Origin: Begonia masoniana
Lineage: Eukaryota > Streptophyta > Magnoliopsida > Cucurbitales > Begoniaceae
Direction of reading: 5' to 3'
NCBI GenBank assembly: GCA_022432975.1
Contig: CM039508.1
Coordinates: forward strand, 16,294,609 to 16,358,608
Length of the DNA: 64,000 bases
Shown here: piece by piece, positions 11,401 through 23,400 of the stretch
Layout of the letters: each line of letters starts with the position of its first letter
Numbering within the stretch: position 1 is the stretch's first letter
The notes under the pieces: model-generated
Told to the model about the DNA's origin: nothing
The model's database searches: none
The model's input: only the letters and a program-made list of their open reading frames with translations
Made by a program: the position numbers and the translations under genes

Positions 11401-14400
11401 CCTCAGGCAGTACCACGTGTACTCACGATCTTCTCCCCCCCTGAAGGGAGTTTTTGTCTTCCCCCCACTCGAACCCAGGACCTCAGGGACTAGTACCTGG
11501 GGTACAAGTGAGGAGTACCACTTGTAAAGGCAGTTGGCCCATCGAGGGGCACTGCACGGCTCGGCCCATCGGGGGGTTGGGTCGTTACAACTTTCACAAA
11601 GAATTTAGCCACCTTTTGAGATTTGAACAGATGGGATAATGGAATAAAATAACAATATTTACTTAGTCCTTCAACCACCACCGTTACGCCATTATTTCTC
11701 TCATATGTCGTTGAACGTCAATAAAGTCTATAGAAATATCCTCCCAAATTTTATATTGAATTAGTAGAGGCTGAAGTAATCACGAAGGAGAAAAAGCCAA
11801 AACTTTATTTTGTTGGCATATTGGGCATTCTTCTACAAATTTATGAATATTTTTCTTCATTCCTATCTAATAAACATTAGACATCATTCTTTCAGAAGTC
11901 CGCAAAATCCGAATGTACGCGAATGGATCCACAATGATATCCAAGTATTAATGACATAATAAGAGGTGATGCGTTGGGTAAAACTAATCTCCCTTTATAT
12001 TGAAGTGTACGATTCTGCAGAGTGAATTGTGGCCATGAATCCAGGTCTTTCAACTAATCATTTTTTATTTGTTGTAATTTTTTGCGTGCCTCCACTTGAC
12101 TATTAACAAATGCGACATCTAAATTTCTTGGAATCGAGAGACATTATCCAGTAGAATATGAAATGCGAGATAGAGCATAGGCCACTTTATTTTCCAATCC
12201 CAGCCGATATTGAATTTCAAATTGATAACCAAACAATTTGTTAGCCAACTTTGATACTCGGGATTTACCATTCTATGTTTTAGAAAATACTTGAAACTCT
12301 TTTGGTCAATTTGAACAATGAAAATTCAGGTAAAAAATAATGTCTCCACTTCTGCATTGCTAGTGCAATTGTCATTAACTTCCTTTCATACATAGATTTT
12401 AGTTGAGCTATGTAGGACAAGGTTCAACTAAAATATACTGTTGGTCGTTGATTCTACATAAGAGCCGCTCCAAGTTGGTCGCTTGAACATTAGTGAGAAA
12501 TCTGGGAGTGCCAATACCAGAACTGTGGTTTAAGGTGTTGAAAACTTTTTAAGCTCATTCCACCCAAGTACGTCTTTCTTAAGTTGTTGAGTGAGGAGCA
12601 AAACAATGGAACTATGCCCTACCATAAATCACCGTAATATCTAGTTAAAACTAAAAAACCTTTTACCTGCATCAAAATTTTCAGAATTGGCCATTGTAAC
12701 ATTGTCTCAATCTTTTTAGGATCACTTGCCATCCGAAAAGCAGAAACTAAATGCTCCAAATATTCAAGTTTTCCTCTAACAAATTGGCATTTGTTTTTTC
12801 ATTTGCATACAACTTATGGTTCGCTAAAACAGTCATAATTATATGAAGATGCTCCAAGTGTTTCTACAAGTTTATGCTATATATCAATATAAGATCAAAA
12901 AATACGAAAACAAACTTACTGGAAAATTTGATTCATTGAAGACATAAATGTTGTGAGAGCATTTGTTAGTCCGAAAGTTATAACCAAGAATTCATAGTCT
13001 TTGTGAGTTATAAAAGTAGTTTGGGAATATTTACTGTATCAACTCGTATTTGATGGTAACCCGACTTTAAATCTAAATTTAAAAATATAATAACTAAATG
13101 CAATTCATCTAATAATTCATCAATAACTAGAATTGGAAATCGACAAGATACAATTACCTTATTTAAGGCTCGACAGACCAATCAAAATCTCCAAATACAT
13201 ATTTCTTTTTCACTAGCAATACTAGACTAAAAGATTGGCTAGTACTAGGTTGAATTCCTCCTTGTAACATCTCCTTCGTCAATCTTCCACTTCATTTTTT
13301 TTTATATGATGATAGTGGTAAGGACTAACATTGACCGGAGTTGCTCCCAATTCTAACATAATAACATGTTCGAATCCTCTTAATGGTGGCAACTCATTGG
13401 GCATATTAAAAACTTGTTGATGCCTTTGAAATAGTAAATTCACATATTCAGAATAACTTCACCTGAAACACCTTATTCCAGATTTTGGTTCATACAACAT
13501 AGTTCAACCAAATACCCTTCTTATAGATTCTGCATCACTCGCGCTTGGGCCATAGCCTTTAAATAAATCTTCGATATTACTTCACTAGGAATCACATGTT
13601 TACAGAATTCCCAACCTTAAATTTTATCTTTAACTTTTTTCAATTGACTTTCATCTTTCTCAAGTAATCAAGCCATCGCATTCGTAATACAAAATATTAG
13701 TACCTTATTCCAAGGGTAAATATTATTGTACTACTATCAACTCTTGCATATTAGCACTACCCATTTGCATACTCATTGTCCTTGTAATGAGATCGTATCC
13801 ATCACCACTCCATATTTTGTTGTGGACAATCTGGGTAGTGGCAATTCTTTTACTAATTTGGTAGAAATAAAGCTAAGTAAAGCTACACAATTGATTAACA
13901 CAAATACATTTCGAGATTGAATATCACCTATAATTTTCATAGTTTCCCGAGTACTTAAACTCACGACTAAATTAAATGACAACTTGACTTTCCCCATCAT
14001 TTTTAATGGTTGAGTTTCTTCGTAACTAGCCACATTTTCTTCTTCATTATGTTCTTTATCATAAACACATCACTTTCAAATTTTTCCTGCATTGGTTACA
14101 TCACATTGAAAACAGTCCATTTTCTTTTCTTGCTTGCAACTCTGCCACTAAAAATCTCTTCGTAGGTATTTCCTTATTATTATTTTTTAAAAAGAAACAA
14201 GATTCATTAAGAAATGAGTGTACAAAGAGATGAGAGGGAAACAGATCATTTCTTACAATGATTCCAAAATATTAGTGGAAGATAATTATTCTCAATTTTG
14301 AGAGAATGACACAAATGATAACTTTAAAATACTTTGAGATATAAGCTCACTAAACAATAAGAAAATAATAAACTTAAGCATTTCCAACATAGCTTATCCT

Positions 14401-17400
14401 TTGTTGAGCTCTACCCATGTGAAAGTTAAGCATTTCCAACATATCATATGTTCTTTAAGCTAAGTCTCCACCACTGACACTTTAGACATGGCATGGTTCA
14501 TATCTAATGATGGGAAGAGGATCTCTATGATGTACTATATTATATTAAACGGTGTGGTCTGAATTGCCAAATGAAATGTGGTACTATACCAATATTTAGT
14601 CCAATGCACCCATTTAGACTATGTTCTCGATTTGTTAGATGAAAAGCACTTCATATATGTCTCCTAACTTCTATTAACCATTTTTGTTTGACCATCCGTT
14701 TTAGGATGGTTTGCTGGGCTTTTCCATAGTTCAATGCCCTGAATTCTAAATAACTCCCTCCAGAAGTTGTTAAGGAAGATTTTGTCTCGATCTGATATTA
14801 TCGTTTTCGGAAATTCATGTAATTTGAAGACATTTTTCAATAATAATGCTGTCACTTTTTGAGTTGTACAATGGTGTTGTAGTGGAATAAAATGAGCATG
14901 TTTGCTCAATCTATTCACTACCACAAGTATCGTAGGAAAACTCTTGGATTTGGGAAGTCCTATGAAATCCGTAGAAATGTCCTCACATGTCTAACGGCTG
15001 TAATTGTAATAGCTCTGCAGGAGCTAAAGCTTTTGTTTTATTGCTCTGACATATCTCACAATTATCCTCAAACTGTTGTTGATTCATTCCTCCCCAAAAC
15101 AGCTCCCCTGCAATTATGTGATAGGTTTTTAACCATCTTGAATGTCCTCGAATCAACCCACCATGAAATTCCTTTAAAATAACCAAAAAAATTTATAATA
15201 CTATTCTCCCTTTAAAGAGTAATTTCCCATCATTTGAAGAAAATCCCTTTTTAGTCTGCTTCCCTTGCAGTAATTGCTCTCTGATCTGCTTCAGAGATTT
15301 ATCTTGCTCTGCTCTCTGATACTCTTCATCTAGAGACAGAATAACACTTGTGATCATAGCATATAATTCCGCCCTTATTTCCTCACTGTTTGATTGTCTT
15401 GATAACACATCGGTAGCTCTATTTTCCTACCCGGGCTTATGAACTTCAAAATCATAACTCATCAAATTCATCTCCCATTTTTGGTGATCTGCTGATATTT
15501 GTCTCTGTACCAGCATAATTTTTAAAGCTCTGTTTATCAGTTCTTACCATGAAATGAGTTCCAAGTAAATATGGCCGCCACTTTTGCACCGCTTTCACGA
15601 TTGCCATTAATTCTATCTCGTGTATAGACTTAAGCTTGCCTTGCTCCGTTAGTTTCTGACTTTAAAAGAAGACAGTCTATCCGAGCGAAATGAAATGGGC
15701 CGACTCGATCTAACTGACAAAACAATTACTTTAAGAGCATGAAATTTCATAAATTCAAACCTGCGGTAGATTCAAATTCACCATCTTGACCGATTGACCG
15801 AAGAAATTATACGTGGCCAAATGCCAACAAATGACAACAATTCGAGTCAAATCAAACGAGATGACCTCAAAAAATGCAAAAACTTTACTTGAAAATTTTA
15901 AAAATTCACCGAATATTACACTATTATCTTCCAATAATTGTAATGACCTCTTCTCTTTTATTTCTTTTTCTACTATACGTCCACATCACTAGAGCCCTCT
16001 CCATGGACCTACCAAATTATTCTTATGAATTTGATCACTTTTATATAACTTTACCTTCATCAAAATCCAAACAAAAACTTGAATTTTGGAGGGAATTCTT
16101 TTTTTCGATATGAATTTATAGAAAGGAAAGTTGACAAATCTATATTTCCATATTTGAATTCAGCCAGAATAAATTTTGGGTTTGAAATTAATTTCTTGAC
16201 ATATTGTCTCCACGTATAGAATGGAGGTACATTTTGTTAATTTTAGTTCCACCAAGATTACCTTTACGTCCTAACATTAGATTGTGCTACATCCATCAAT
16301 TGGGCTAAACCATGTGGTTTTTACATTTTCACATCGGTCTTTATTTCATGTTTTAAACTATTGATGAACATAATCTCCATCACCTTTTCCGGCAACCATT
16401 TTAAAGGAGTTGCCTGAGTTTCAAAAGTCTGCCTATATTCAACTATGTTGATCTCTTATTTACCCTCTAAAAATTTCTCACAATCTACAATCTTGAGTGA
16501 CGAAATTGTAATGATAATTGTTTTTTAAAATCTCATCCGTCAACAATTAACAATTTGGATTTCCATCCAAGCAAATGGCTGCTGTCAAAAGTTTTTCTTA
16601 CTTGTTAAGATGATTTAGCTATAAATATTTTTCCACTTAGAACAACCATTTGCTTTGATTTTCAGCGTTGAACACCAGCATCGTCCCCCCATCCAATTCC
16701 CAATAATCGAATTGAATTCTTCCCATTGATTTGTAGCATTGGGTTGAATCCTTGAACCTACTTTCCTTAGGTCCCATTGAAATTTTTTCCACAAGAGATT
16801 TTTTTGAAGACATGAATTTGATGATCCGTTGCTGATCCTCCATAGACGGCAGGATTTTCGCTAAATTCTATGTCAAAATGTCCATAGATCGTTTCATTTC
16901 CGGAATGTGTTGCAATTCTTGTTTCGTTTCCTCCATTTCTTCTCCAAATTCTCTCCCCTTACATCTCAAAGTTACTTTCTCCGGACTATTCACTCTCTTA
17001 TCATATTCTTTTTTGGCCATATTTATTTCGTGACATCAAGATTGTTGCTCTGATACCAAGTTAATAGATATTCAAACACAATTCATAAGAACACAAATTC
17101 TCTCTAGACAATTTTCCTCACCAACGTAGTTTTTACATGAAAAAAATTCTTACTAACCCCTCTCCCTCGTATAATCCTCCAATCAGCCTTTAACTTCCCA
17201 AAATGCAATTTCCTTTTAACTTTTTAACCAAAAAGTTGCAATTCTCTCTATCTTCTCTCATCACTCGAACTCTTCTTCCTCGTTCCATATGCTAATTTTA
17301 ATTGGAGGCCAATCTCATACATGTTCCATCATATAGCTAAAGCTAAGCTTATGGATGACATTTACCAAGTAGCAAATATGTTGTCTTGTATGGTGTTATG

Positions 17401-20400
17401 AATGCAATTTGTTTATAGAAAAGAATCCAACATACTTAGCTTACAAACCAGGGTACTTCGAGAGACCCAGCATCTCCTCTCTCACAACTTTTCTTCTCTC
17501 CACCAAAAAACTACTTTTCTCTTCTATTCATCCTCTATTTATTCTTCCTCTCTCAACTGAACAGCTAATACAGTTATTCAACCGCTAATTCAGTTATTCT
17601 CATTTATTCTATTACAACAATTAATCTTTTATTCTCCTTGATTATGTAAATTTAATCTCGGGTCTAACATTACCGCCCTCCCGAAGGCTAACCTTGTCCG
17701 CAAGGTGAAAATCTGGAAATTGCTGAGAAATGGCGTCAAACTCCTCCCATGTGGCTTCAAATGAAGGAACGTCTTTCCATTTAATCAACACCAGGACCGA
17801 ACTGGTTTCCTGCTGACTCGATTTCACGTCCAACAATGACTCGGGCTCCCTCTTGTCCTCTACAACTTTATTCACTTCCTTAGGCCACGGAATTGGATCT
17901 AAAAATTCCTCTGTAGCCTTTTTTAACAACGAAACATGAAAAACGGAATGGATTCGCGCCGATTCTGGAAGCAACAATTTATAAGCGACTTTTCCGACTT
18001 TATTTAACACTTCAAATGGACCGACAAACCTTGAAGCCAGCTTCTGAGAACGATCTGGTGCGATCGATTTCTGTCTGTAGGGTTGTATTTTCAACCACAC
18101 TTTCTCGCCCACCTCAAACTTGACATCCCTTCTTTTCTTGTTCGCTGAATGCGTCATCAACTGTTGAGCACGATTCAAATGAGTTTTGATAATACCCACT
18201 ATGGCATCTCTTTCCCGCATCTGCTCGTCCACCGCCGACACCACCGAACTTGTGTTTTCTACCTGTAACAAGGATGGCGGATCCCTTTTATATACTGCTT
18301 TAAAAGGGTTCATTTTAATGGCTGTTTGGTAAGACGAATTATACCAAAACTCGGCCCAATTCAACCACTTACTCCAATTTCTGGGTTTCTCACCTGAAAA
18401 ACACCTCAGATATGTCTCCAACGTTTTATTCACTATTTCCGACTGTCCATCAGTCTGCGGGTGATAGGCAGAGCTGAATTTGAGCTGCGTTCCTTGTAAT
18501 CGCCATAATTCTTTCCAAAATTGACTCACAAACACCTCGTCCCTATCTGAAACAATCGACCTCGGCATCCTATGTAAATGGAATACGTTCTGCATAAATT
18601 TGTCGGCAACTGTCCATGCTGAGTATGGATGACTAAGACTAATAAAATGGCTATACTTAATTGATCAACCACTACCATTATCGTATCAAAATTGTTGGAT
18701 CTGAGCAATTTTTTGATAAAATCCATAGTTATGTCTTCCCAAATATTGTTGGGAATCGGCAATACTTGAAGTAGTCTAGCTGGTGATAGTGCTTCATATT
18801 TATTCCTTTGACACACTGAACAATTCTGTACATGCTTCTCCACATCCTTCCTCATTCCAAACCAAAAAAGCTCCGCGGCTAGTCGCCAATAAGTTTTCCC
18901 AATTCCTCCATGCCCACCAACCGGACTATCATGAAAAAGTTATAAAATCTTTGGAATTTCTGAAGAATTCTGGGAAATAACTTTCCTATTTTTATAGAAC
19001 AGTTGATCCCCGTTTAACACAAAACTGGAGCGCATTTGTCCATCTTTTAACAATTTCTGCCTTATGTTCTCCAATCTCTTATCTCCCTGTATTCCATCCT
19101 CTAATTCTTCTTTTGAAATAAGACTCTGAGTTGTACTCACAGTCACATTCAACAATTCCTCAACGTTGTCTTCCTTTCGCGACAAACTATCGGCAGCCTT
19201 GTTTTCAATTCCTGGTTTATACTGCACTTTAAAATCATAACCCATTATTTTAATTAACCATTTCTGGTGTTCTAGAGTCAGTAGCCGCTGTTCAAACAAA
19301 AACTTCAAACTCTTATGATCCGTACGTACTATGAAATGTCTTCCCAACAAATATGGTCACCATTTCTGAATTGCTAACACAATAGCCATTAATTCACGCT
19401 CATAGACAGACTTTAACTTGTTCTGTTTCGAAAGTTGTTGGCTAAAAAAAGCTATTGGTCTTTGGTTCTGCATCAATACCGCTCTGACTCCAGTGCCAGA
19501 AGCATCAGTTTCCAATATAAAAACTTCATCAAAATTTGGAAGTGCTAAAACAGGAGTTGAACACATAGCTTCTTTCAGTTTTTCGAACGCTTCTCTCGCT
19601 GCATCGTTCCACTCAAACTTGTCTTTCTTTAATTGTTCAGTGAGAGGAAATGCGATTGATCCATATCCCGAAACGAATCTTCTGTAGTAACCTGTTAATC
19701 CTGGAAATCCCCTAAACTGCTTCAACTGAATTGGGTGTTGGCCAATTCCGAATAGTTACTACTTTGCTTTGGTCTATTGCCACACCCCGAGCAGAGACAA
19801 TGTACCCAAATATTTAGCTTATTTTGAGCAAAAAAACACTTCTTCTTATTAATATACAATTTCTCCCGTAATAGTATCTTCAACGTCATTTCCAGGTGTT
19901 GAAGATGTTTATCCCACGATTTGCTATAAATCAAGATATCGTCAAAGAAAACTAATATATATTTCTGCAGAAAGTTTTGGAATACCTTGTTCATCAATGA
20001 CTGGAAAGTTGAAGGAGCATTAGTGAGGCCGAATGACATCACTAAAAACTCATAATGACCTTCATGAGTTCGGAACGCTGTTTTATGCACATCTTCCGGA
20101 CTCATTCTAATATGGTGATAACCAGGTTTTAAATCTAATTTGGTAAATACTTTAGCTCCATACAATTCATCTAAAAGTTCTTCAATAACGGGAATGAGAA
20201 ACTTATCTTTTACTGTTTCTCTATTCAAAGCTCTGTAATCTATGCAGAATCGCCAAGTGTTATCTTTTTTTTTTAACTAGTATAATGGGGCTTGAAAAAG
20301 GACTGGAACTTGGTTGAATTATCCCTGTTGTAAGTATTTCTCCCACCAATTTTTTGATCTCATCATTTTGTATTACTGGATACCGGTATGGTCTCACGTT

Positions 20401-23400
20401 GATCGGTGTTGTTCCTTCCTTCAAAATAATCCGATGCTCATGATGACGGCTCGGTGGTAGCCCTTCTGGTAAAGACAGCACCTCTTGGTATTTCTGCAGA
20501 ATTTCTTCAATAGCTGTGTCCAATTTTTGTGGTACATCCCCTTCCTTTCCCTCTAAGCTGTCGAGCTGTACTAAAAGAGCTTTTCCTTCTTTTATGAAGT
20601 TTTTCATCAGTAACTTCAACGAAATGAGTTTCTTATCCAAGCCCTCGTCTCCTATTATTTCTACTATTCTTTGGTCAACAACCCATTTCATTCTTTTTGC
20701 GTTTCCAATCTACTTGCATATTACCCACTGATTCCAGCCATAACATTCCTAATATTACGTCTGTATTGCCCAATTCAATTGGAAAAAATTCCTCCACAAT
20801 TTCTAACCCTGGCAATTTCAACAAAACATTTTTACATAGACCCATGCCACCTAATGATTTCCCATTACCCAAAGAAATTTCGTATGAACCTAGTATTTTG
20901 AATCGGCAGATTCAATTCGGAAACAATCTTACTGGAAATAAAGTTGTGAGTGGCTCCGCTATCAATCATTATTAATACTTCCCTGCCTTTGACCTTCCCT
21001 CTTAATCTGATCGTTCGAGGCATTTGTATTCCAAGAATGAAGTTCAATGATAACTCCACCGTGCTTGGATTAACCACTTCTTGCCTTCTTTGATCATCCT
21101 CAATCTCAGAATGATTATCAATAGTTTCTTCATCCTCCATGATTAATACTTGCAACATCTTCCTTTTACATTGATGGCCTGGATTATATTTCTCATCACA
21201 CCTGTAGCACAATCCTTTATCTCTTCTTATTTGCGCCTCTGCCTCGGTTAATCTTCTTCGAGGAACATCTTTTTTTAAAACTCTTGTGGTCTCGTTAAAA
21301 CTTCTGGCTTCATTCGGAATTGGTTCGTCACCTCCTGACCTTGCTTTTGCATTTCCTTATAACTACCTGTCGTACCCGCATCGTAATAACGAATTTTTAT
21401 TTTACACCAACTGTGAAAACTGCATTAATTCTCTTAATCCGGCCAGACGCATAAGTCTAACGTCTCCTTTAATCTCATTCTTTAACCCATTGAAGAATTC
21501 ACTGATCAATATCTCCTCGGGTATTCCGATCAAATTGGAAATGAGCATCTCGAACCACGTCCTATAATCCTCAACTGATCCATTCTGTCTCAATGATGTT
21601 AACAATATGTCGCAGCTAGATCCTTCCGGCATCATTCCAAATCTTTCCACCAACAACCGTTTCACCTCCATCCACGTTCTAAACGGTTTAGGTCTATTCT
21701 CCCACTGGAACCATGACAGCGCCGGACCTTTGAAACAAATGGTTGCTTGCTTCGATTTTTTCCTCCTCTGCCAGCCGATTGATTGAAAAGTAACGTTCAG
21801 CTCTGAAGATCCATTCTTTAACCTCAGCTCCAAAAAAAATTGGTAGTTCCAATTTCCTCGGAAGATAATCCCTGGTCGCCAACTTCAGATCATTATCGTA
21901 TCTCCTGGGACTCCTATTTCCTTGCGAATCCCGCCAATCTTCTGGCTCTGTTATCTTTTGTTCTTCCAATCGGATTTAGATGCTTATTTTGATAGGAAAT
22001 GACATATTCAAGATTTTTTATCGAATGACTATTCATCTATTGTATTTTATTTTCATGTAAATAGGGGCAAGAAAGCTTTATGGAAAAAGGATGGTTAAAT
22101 TCAATGTTGTTGAACGGGGAATTAGAATACAGGTGTAAACTAAGTAAATCAACCGATAGTCTTGATCCTATGTTCTTGAACTAACAAGATTGATTTCTCC
22201 ATATCTAATATCTTCCCGATTTTCTGTAACTCTTCTTTCATCTCCTTCACTTCTTTCTGCCAATCTCCCATTACTTCCTTTTGAGCTTCTGATCTCGTCT
22301 GCATTTTTCGCATTACTCAGGAACGAACAGCTCTGATACCAAATTGTTATGAACGCAATTTGTTTATAGAAAAGAATCCAACATATTCAGCTTACAAACC
22401 AGGGTACTTCGAGAGACCCAGCATCTCCTCTCTTACAACTTTTCTTCTCTCCATCAAAAAACTACTTTTCTCTTCTATTCATCATCTATTTATTCTTCCT
22501 CTCTCAACTGAACAGCTAATGCAGTTATTCAACCGCTAATTCAGTTATTCTCATTTATTCTATTACAACAATTAATCTTTTTTTCTCCTTGAATATGTAA
22601 ATTCAATCTCGGGTTTAACATATGGTTGATAAAATATATATTTCTACAAACTGGTATGGAATGGAAAAAGAAAGAAAAAAATAATTTAAAATTGATCTTA
22701 TTTAAAATATTAATGCAGGTTTTGTCTGTTGTAAGACATTGGCCTGGGGTCCATAAGATTTCTTTTGTGGCTCACTCTTTAGGAGGCCTTGTTGCTCGAT
22801 ATGCCATTGGAAGGCTTTTTGAAAATACCCTGAGATTGCAACCTTCAAGTTTTGCTAAACATTCCATGAATAAAGAGTATGGTGACAATATGAAGCAATT
22901 CCCTGAGACTCGTCAAGAGGCTATGATTGCTGGACTGGAACCCATGAACTTCATAACATTTGCAACACCACATCTTGGTTCAAGGGGACATAGGCAGGTA
23001 AATTTTAAGTTAACAGCTTTGCCAGTTTAAGCTTCATTTCATTATTTTTTCTGCATATTAAATTTGTTACTTAAGAGCAACCATCATCTGTGATTGTTGT
23101 TCCTTTTTTTCCTTAGCTTCCCCTTCTCTGTGGACTCCCTTTCCTGGAGAGGAGGGCTTCTCAAACTGCACACTTGGTTGCAGGGAGGTCTGGGAAGCAT
23201 CTATTTCTCACTGATAGTGATGATGGAAAACCTCCTCTTCTGCTTCAAATGGTTAATGACTCTGACGACCTAAAGTTTATGTCAGTATTATATATGGACT
23301 AACTAGTTGACTAATTGGTACTTGCATGTTATCATATTTGATTGTGTTATTTTTTTCACCCTGTACAGGTCAGCGTTACAAGCATTTAAACGTCGTGTGG

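Larger units (their letters stand above)
9990..17321 (-). mobile_element. Decayed, rearranged Ty3/Gypsy element in intron 3
   Basis: Two related terminal blocks (about 9990-10443 and 17061-17321) share ATTCAAACACAATTCAT, TAGTTTTTACAT and CAGCCTTTAACTTCCCAAAA. A primer-binding site lies just inside the right one (17047-17058). Along the minus strand the coding remains run gag, then an RNase H/integrase fragment (14640-15670), then protease, reverse transcriptase, RNase H, integrase and chromodomain tail. Since integrase occurs twice and out of order, part of another Gypsy element must have been inserted or recombined in. The stretches 14163-14640 and 15670-16250 match no domain. The ends are approximate and no TSD was found. 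Confidence 0.7.
17394..22620 (-). mobile_element. Complete Ty3/Gypsy chromovirus (Reina-like), 5227 bp, TSD TATGG
   Basis: Two 276-bp LTRs (17394-17669, 22345-22620) start TGTTATGAA and end CTAACA/TTTAACA. By eye they differ at 11 positions (about 96% identity). The direct repeat TATGG flanks the element at 17389-17393 and 22621-22625. A tRNA-Met primer-binding site lies at 22330-22341 and a purine tract (minus strand GGGAGGGCGG) just inside the left LTR. The order is gag, protease, RT, RNase H, integrase, chromodomain. Short LTRs, a 5 kb length and a chromodomain suggest the Reina clade. Several frameshifts make it non-autonomous. It is younger than its decayed neighbour. Confidence 0.93.
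9929..22718 (+). other. Expanded intron 3 of the esterase gene (12.8 kb)
   Basis: The donor after ...GAAGAG is GTAGAT and the acceptor is TTAATGCAG before GTTTTGTC. Both neighbouring exons remain in frame (phase 0). Nearly the whole intron is two Gypsy elements lying side by side and oriented against the gene. Only about 60 bp at the left edge and about 165 bp in two blocks (17322-17388 and 22621-22718) look like original intron sequence. Confidence 0.8.

Noticed and set aside
11465..11475. tRNA gene or SINE suggested by GGTTCGAGTGG
   Set aside because: No A-box or cloverleaf could be drawn, and the element ends are inverted repeats without an A/T tail.
22626..23030. Single-exon reading of the lipase motif region starting at 22626
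   Set aside because: The first 93 bp up to 22718 are intron sequence. The real exon starts after TTAATGCAG and joins in frame to the exon ending at 9928.
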